A DNA stretch of 64,000 nucleotides from Scylla paramamosain. Lineage: Eukaryota; Arthropoda; Malacostraca; Decapoda; Portunidae. The notes under the pieces were generated by a model. The model saw only the letters and a list, made by a program, of their open reading frames with translations. It had not been told where the DNA came from and searched no databases. Location of the stretch: positions 31,480,193-31,544,192 of the forward strand of contig NC_087151.1 of the NCBI RefSeq assembly GCF_035594125.1, read 5' to 3'. Each line of letters starts with the position of its first letter. Position 1 is the first letter of the stretch. A program made the translations under genes and the position numbers. Shown here in pieces: positions 57,345-64,000 of the stretch.

Positions 57345-57837
57345 CTATCCAACATCAGAACAGTATATGAATATGGCAAATGCTGTTTTGACATCATTTC
57401 CTGCCATCCTGAGAAACAGTGATCTCGAGGAGCATGAATTGCAGCTGCAATGGAAATTGCGCATCCAGCGCAAGTTTCAGAATTCAAGAAAGAGGCAGGA
57501 TTCCAAAGTGACTGAGGCGACGTCAAGGAAAAAGAAGATCCCTTGCATAGCGCCAAAAGAGACTACGTGTCTACTGATGTATGGAGTAAAGGCTTACCTT
57601 CCACCAAGGCCCCATTCAGAAGATGATGAGTCATTAGAGAGACATAGACAGTGGCTTGCTCTACATTGGATGAAGAAAGATCCCGAGTTAGATAAGGTAT
57701 GCAATATTTGTACGCTTGATTTATCTTTTTTATATTTCAGAGACTTCTTTACTGGTGTTGTTTTAAAATACCTGCTCTTATGTAAGCAATTTCAATGGTA
57801 CTGGTGGATAGCCACTGAAAAATGATGCTTGTATATA

Positions 57838-57915
<78 letters not shown>

Positions 57916-58102
57916 GGAGAGAGGGAGGCTGGCGGGACAGTCAACTTATGAAAACTAATTTTACTTTAATGATTTTCCTCAGACTGAACGCCTCATGCAG
58001 TTGACACTCTCTGAGAGACACAAAAAAATAATCAAGGGGAACATTCTTGTATTAGAAATCCTGAACTTGTACCCGTGGATTCAGACTTTTGATGGCATAA
58101 GT
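57345..58102 (+). CDS. SAMD3-like exon pair C8, last in array (57345-57696, 57983-58102)
   Basis: Counterpart of B11 (GTATGC donor, Thr at the start of exon 2). Private changes are Val-to-Ala in exon 1 (TEATS) and Ala-to-Leu in exon 2 (ILVLEIL, two bases). This pair directly precedes an intact terminal exon. Confidence 0.6.
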
Positions 58103-58358
58103 GTGTATATATGTACACTTTATGGATTTTGCTACATATTGTTACTAATTGTCAACTTTATTTGTAGGGCTATAATGTATATAGCTATTTATATTTTATA
58201 GTAGGTAATTGATATTTAACTACTGGTACTTCCATTCTCCCTCTCAGGCTCAAAGGCCTCAGTGACGGGAGATAAGCACTCATAACTAAGTACAGTTATT
58301 GCAGATGCTCATCTCTGTAACCTTCACTTATAATTATTTGATGCTTATATCTTTACAG

Positions 58359-58544
58359 ATAATCAAGGAGTTCCTGAGATTAGAACCACAAGCGGATGAA
58401 CCAGACCCAAGAGTAGCAGTTTTGAAAGGGCTGGAGAAATATAGGCTCCCAATAATTGCCATTCTCAAAAAAAGAAAAGCAGTTCCTCTGTATATGGAAA
58501 CCTTACTTGAACTCTATGGCCACGATGAAAGTCAATGCGAGTAA
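58359..58544 (+). CDS. Terminal exon of the SAMD3-like gene, module C (intact)
   Basis: 61 codons plus TAA, open as in module A, with one Asp-to-Gly change (ELYGHDESQCE). Together with C8 and the candidate promoter at 46.4-46.65 kb it makes the most complete gene copy in the window. The 5' coding part (residues before YPTSEQ) is not identified with confidence. Confidence 0.62.
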   Translation: MIKEFLRLEPQADEPDPRVAVLKGLEKYRLPIIAILKKRKAVPLYMETLLELYGHDESQCE

Positions 58545-58827
58545 TGTTTAGTTCAATTTGTTCATTTCAGTAGCTGGTAGCAATTTAATATATGTATCTT
58601 TTCATTATTAGCAATGCATCTTTCACTTTTATAAGCCTAGTATTCATGAAACTATGCTGCATGCAAAAACCAAACATTGTATTAAGCATGACCTATCTAA
58701 CTGTAATGCTTGCACCAATTTCTATAAAGGTACTAATTTAATTGTTAAATTCCTGCTCTTCTATCAATTTTTTTGGCTGAGTGCTACGGCTAAATAATTG
58801 TTTGCAGCATAAGTGATGTTAAAGATT

Positions 58828-58841
58828 TTAATAGGTGTAAA

Positions 58842-58891
<50 letters not shown>

Positions 58892-59202
58892 AAGAAAGAC
58901 ATTATTTCTAGTGTAAATAAACCCAATAGGCTGTCCAATTTGAAATTTAAAATGTAAATATCATCAATCTTTTTAGAAATGTTAGCTGCATCCTCTTCCC
59001 TTGCAGTCCAATAAGACAGGTCACTAATTTGTGTGGAGATAGAATTCTTGGAGTCACCTTTGCCGGCAGTAGCGCAAGTGCAAACAGTCTGATAAAGGTT
59101 TCTTCCATGGTTGTGATGAAATTCAGGACTTCTCACACTGTTTTGGTGGATATGATGAGAAGAATCGGGAGTTCGGGACATCAGTGCGTTATGTCGGGGC
59201 AT
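58828..59202 (-). CDS. Unassigned minus-strand ORF, module C
   Basis: Same frame as in module B, with a shorter Arg-Glu tail because the CT run is shorter. Function unknown. Confidence 0.25.
58916..58921 (+). terminator. Candidate poly(A) signal, module C
   Basis: AATAAA about 370 bp after the stop. The preceding CT run is much shorter here. Confidence 0.35.
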
Positions 59203-60181
59203 GTAGGTTCGGCTGGGGTTTTCTTTCTTTCTTTCTTTTTTTTTTTCGATCAGTACTCATCATATTCTTACGAGGACTTGCTAGACAAAGCATTATTGCA
59301 TTATGATATTACCCAAATAGTGTCTCAAGTAAAAAACATAACCGCATACTCGTACAAAAGATTTGCTGCTGTGACACAAACGACAAAAATCATTAGTATA
59401 CTGGTCGTTCTGAGCATTCAATCAAAATGCTTGTCATTCATATAATTAGTAGAACCATTGAGGAGCTTTATTTTTGTTAATTCTTATGTGATAAAGCAAT
59501 AATTACAGGAGAATTTTAAAAGATTGGTACTCAAATTAGTGGACTGTCCTATTGGATGTGACCATGTCTTCACTTTTTCCTTACACAGTTAATTTTCTTT
59601 TGTTTATTTGATTTACTTATTATCATATTTATTTATATATTTATTTATTTGCACCAGATGCTTGCTTAGTTATATTGGGGTTACTTCACCTGCTTGGAGA
59701 AAGGAAAGACTCCATTTTTACTAAGGTTAAATTTCAGTACCTTTGATTTTAGAGTGGTGTGTATATATTGAAATTTCTGAATATATTATCACCTTAAGAT
59801 ATACATCTACATATAAATTTTATTTTAATGTCAAAATGTTATTAATGTTTACACTATTATTTCTTCCTTAAGGTACCAGAAGAAGAACTAAGAACAGGGC
59901 AGTCTAGTGTGTATTTGATGGTGCACCTGTAGCTGAACCAACATGTATTTCTATGGCTGTAGTCTCATTGGTAGCAGGGCTTTGTGTTTAATATTGAACA
60001 CCCAAAAAATTGTGAACATTTCCTCCATTTCACAACATCCCATCTCTTAGGTATCAAGTATGACAAAGGTAACACTTCAAAAACAAGATCTCTACTTGTA
60101 AAACTCAATGAAGTAAAGACAGAATTGAGCTACAAAAATGCATAAATCTACTTCCAAATATATTCAACTCCACACATAATG

Positions 60182-60367
<186 letters not shown>

Positions 60368-60503
60368 CAATTACTAGTTAAAGATTAATCAGTGAAATAA
60401 ATACATAACATTATGTTAATAAGTTTTCTAAAAGGAAAAGGAAATACTTGTACTTCTCCTTCCCCCCAACCCAGTATTCATGAAATCTTACTGAATTGTT
60501 CTT

Positions 60504-60712
<209 letters not shown>

Positions 60713-61565
60713 AATTGGGAAGTATTCTTCATGTACCATATGATGCATATATTTTTTTTTTTTATATGCATTTTTTACCTTTTTTTTTTTTTATTTCTCT
60801 ATGTTATTGCAAATGATACATGAAGCTTCTTTATTACTGTTCTGAGCATTTCTGTAGATTTGTTTAGTTAGTATATCCCATAGAAATACTCATTTTCTTT
60901 TTTTGTGTGGCTTTAAAGGATTAATGGTGACATATGGATATGATCTGGGTTAAAAGCTTGTACAAATAAGGTTAAATGTCTATTTTTGCACTGGTTGTTT
61001 CCCTAAGTTTCTTAAAAGTACTGTTATATAATGATTAGCAGTGGACTAATTAATTATTCTTTACAGGGTCTGTAACTCCTTACATTTAATTTATGTTAAC
61101 TTTACTTACATATTTTTTCCTTTAGTTTATGAATGGGAGGAAGGTTTAATATTCATATCTTAAGAGATGCTTACTTTCTTTTCCACATTGCAAGTTTTAG
61201 TGATTAATACTCACAAATGTGTATTATTTACTTAATGGCTTGTCAAAACAGATTGTTTTGTGTTGCTTTTTTTTTTCTCATGCTAGGATGAAGTGTTAGT
61301 AATGGAGTTTATTTTTTACATCTGTTTTATATATCATTACAGTTTTGAGGGGAGCTTTCTGTTAAATGTTCATGTGAAAAGCATATTATACTATAGATGA
61401 TAAAAATTATAGTGTTTATTTATTTTTTTTTTAATGCAATGAAATGGAGGGAACATTTAATTGTATATGAATATATTGAATTTATTACCTATTCTTTCCC
61501 TAACCTTGAGACAGCAGTAGCTAGCTGCTAGTATTAAAGGTACTAATGATTCATCATCTGCCTAA

Positions 61566-61802
61566 GAAAGACTAACTAATTAGTCATTTAATTGACTAAC
61601 CTATGATCCACTTTACTAATGAGGTTAGTAGAAGCAGTGAACAGTACGAAGGCATTAGTCATATATATTTGAGTAAGACCATACTCAGGTTGAGTGCTCA
61701 GTTAGTCACAAATTGACTAACATTATGTTAGTCACTGACTAATGCTGCCACTCGTTCTAGACCCCATGAGTTTTACTAAGAAAAGTTAGTCAGCACGACT
61801 AA
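61566..61802. promoter_or_regulatory. TTAGTCA/TGACTAA cluster, module C
   Basis: Same arrangement. The central palindrome has lost two bases and reads TTAGTCACTGACTAA. Confidence 0.45.
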
Positions 61803-62264
61803 CTTTGGTTTTGTGTGACATAAAGGTACTAGGCCTTGCTGGCGCGCGAGAGTGTAAGAAAGGCAGGAAAAGTGAGTGGCGAGTGTGTGGGGCGACACTG
61901 TACCCTCCCCACGGTTTTGGAGGACAAAGTGAAAGATGGAGGCGGAAGGAAGGGCCAGTGAGCTGCGTATGCTTGACCTCTGAGTGGACGTAGGGAAAAA
62001 AAAAATGACACGTTTCGGAAATAACTTGTATCATAAGGAGAGAACGTGCATCCCGTTAAGCAGCCGCGCATTGCAAGGCCACGAGAGTACGTGGTATGAT
62101 CGCAAGTGACACGTTCGGAAATCAGCGTTTAATTGCGTGTGTCTTAATAGAAAAAAATAGCTGATTTCCAAATTATACATCAAAGTATGACCTCGTCTAG
62201 TTCAGGAGAGTCCTTCGTATAAATGCACTGGTGTGTGTATGTGTGTGTGAGTGTTATTGCTAGT

Positions 62265-62310
<46 letters not shown>

Positions 62311-62444
62311 AGTAGTTGCACAGGTCTTCAAGGGTATTTTTACGGTTTTAGTGACAGATTAACAACATTTCTACATTAATAACAGGAGAAACACCATTGA
62401 AAACCCTGATAATCATCTTTATACCTTTGAAAAACAGTCGTGAG

Positions 62445-62478
<34 letters not shown>

Positions 62479-62673
62479 AGGAGCATTTCAGTTGAGCCTA
62501 TTCTGCCCTGGTTCGTGTTTGCTGCGGTGACACGGTGCCGCACTGAGTGAAGATTGCGTTCATAATCACTTATCGGGGGTGGAGTGGGGAAAGGAGAGTC
62601 AGGAAGTGAGGATATTTATATTATTTGACATATTATTTGATAGCATGTCAACTTTTGTGTGTGTGTGTGTGTG

Positions 62674-62866
62674 TGGGTGGGTGTTGGATCAGTGACAGGT
62701 GGCGCTGGGGAGTTACCACGGCGAGCGGCTGGCTGGCTGCAGTGTTTTGGTCAGCACTGGTCAATCTTGCCCTATACGCTCTATTAACCAGTGTTTCCGT
62801 CTTCCCGACACCTTCTTCCTGCACCAAGCACCGTCAAGCATCACCAGAGAGGCACGAGTACGTAAG
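62674..62866 (+). other. Candidate 5' exon with strong donor, module C
   Basis: Third copy. Its downstream target would lie outside the window. Confidence 0.4.
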
Positions 62867-63237
62867 GTGAGTCCAGCGGGGCCAGTCTCTCCTCAGCCTT
62901 ACTGCCTTCACAACACCCTAATCCTCCCTGTAGTGTCTTGTATTCGTTTATTTAGGATTCATTATTCGTTATTTAGTTTTTTTAGGGGTTAATTATTTAT
63001 ATTTAGGTTTTGTTTACGTCTGAGTCTGGAAAGAGTTGGAAATTTATTCAAATATTTAATGTTCCCCAATATGTAAACAAGCCGTCAGCTGTGTTATTAG
63101 CCATTATTTGCCTCCTCTCTCACTTATTGTAAGCCTAACATATCACAAGATGGATCCACATGTCTAGCCTTCATATCCGCTGGTCAGATATATCTGTCAT
63201 TGCCTGGTTTTGGTGTTATATAGGAATAAATAAAGCA

Positions 63238-63291
63238 ACATGGCCGCCGGCGCCCCCACTGAGGTCGCCCCCGAGGGCCGCCATGATGGAC
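63238..63291 (+). promoter_or_regulatory. Paired YY1/PHO-like motifs, module C
   Basis: Identical to the module B copy over the motifs. Confidence 0.35.
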
Positions 63292-63299
63292 TGGCACCT

Positions 63300-63960
63300 G
63301 TTCCGGCTTGTTGGTTCCAATATTTTTTTTTATTTTTCTGAATTAATTTATTTGGCTTGTATAGTAAGATTTTATGGTTTCTAAAAATATTTCGTTGCTT
63401 TTGAAGTGTTTTTCTTGCTTCAGTTAAGTAAATGTGCTGAATTTGGTGTTGTTTTTTATGTAAATAAGGGGCAGTTTGTACGGTGAAATTTACCCAGCCT
63501 GGTTTTTGGCTTTTTTATTTGAGGCTTTAATGAAGATTTTATTGCTTCAAAAAATCGTTTATGATTTTTAAAGTATGTTGCGTTTCTGTTGAGTTAAGTA
63601 TGTGGAATTTGAATAGGCTTATTATCCCGTTGAAAGTGGTGATTTTGTCATTTTTTAGCTTCTTTATTTTTTTATTGTAGTTTGCAACTAAGTGTGCATT
63701 ATTTTAAAAAATAGTTCAGATTTTTTAAAATGCTTTTTTACCAGTGTAAAGTGGAATAGGTGGACTTTTCAGTGTTTTTAATGGTGTCAAAATTTCCAAC
63801 ACTTTTTCCATATTTCGCATAATATTACTTTATAACTACTGAGACTGGAGGTGTTTTGATATTGTGAATATTAATTAAAGTAATTGTCAAGTCAGAATAT
63901 ATAATGCATTCGAGCCTAGCTTCATTTTTTCTATGGGTCAATTTCAAAATTAAATACGTT
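63300..63960. other. AT-rich pre-promoter spacer, module C
   Basis: AT-rich, T-run-rich sequence equivalent to 24600-25260 and 45750-46400. No gene seen. Confidence 0.6.
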
Positions 63961-64000
63961 ACGTACGTATGGCAGCGGGGCGCCGGCACCTCGCCTGTGA

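Overview
The window looks like nuclear DNA of an arthropod, most likely a decapod crustacean (inference). The signs are very dense dinucleotide and trinucleotide microsatellites, degenerate arthropod-type TTAGG/CCTAA telomere-like repeats, GT-AG introns, a secreted S1A serine protease of digestive type, a class A GPCR exon, a CR1/jockey-like non-LTR retrotransposon and PIF/Harbinger fragments. There are no prokaryotic operons and no CRISPR array. Most long open frames are translations of simple repeats and are not genes.

Layout. 1-7.3 kb is repeat-rich DNA without a supported gene: a purine-strand tract with GAA repeats, many GA/CT runs, a CCTAA-type interstitial telomere-like block (2.27-2.45 kb) and a MITE-like inverted-repeat family (4.1 and 5.6-6.0 kb). 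On the minus strand at 7405-7834 lies the first coding exon of an adenosine-receptor-like GPCR (TM1-TM3, ending at a clean splice donor); its other exons are not found. On the plus strand at 10981-14123 is a complete seven-exon serine protease gene (277 aa, trypsin fold, His/Asp/Ser triad, altered S1 pocket) with a TATA box and poly(A) signals.

From 15542 to the window end the DNA is a head-to-tail segmental duplication of three modules: A (15542-26475), B (26476-47629) and C (47630 to beyond 64000). Each holds, in order, a non-autonomous PIF/Harbinger element with a minus-strand transposase N-terminal fragment, a ~1.2-kb unit with two spliced exons (352 bp and 120 bp), one terminal exon with the stop codon, AT-rich DNA with compound microsatellites, a cluster of TTAGTCA/TGACTAA motifs, G+C-rich candidate 5' exons with a CRE palindrome, and a G/T-biased minisatellite. 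The 1.2-kb unit occurs once in A, 11 times in B and 8 times in C. In A a 5'-truncated, frameshifted LINE sits inside the unit's ATT microsatellite.

The exons encode a protein resembling the SAMD3-like family of animals (my recognition, not a search). Phases allow one first-type exon, one second-type exon and the terminal exon to join in frame, but joining a second-type exon back to a first-type exon breaks frame. Each unit also places complementary (AAT)n and (ATT)n tracts just before the first exon's acceptor. The array could therefore be read as a set of alternative exon pairs, or be a recent non-functional tandem expansion. Damage in individual copies (a nonsense codon in the B terminal exon, a lost donor in unit C7, LINE and frameshift in A) suggests that at most module C keeps an intact terminal exon with a nearby upstream promoter.
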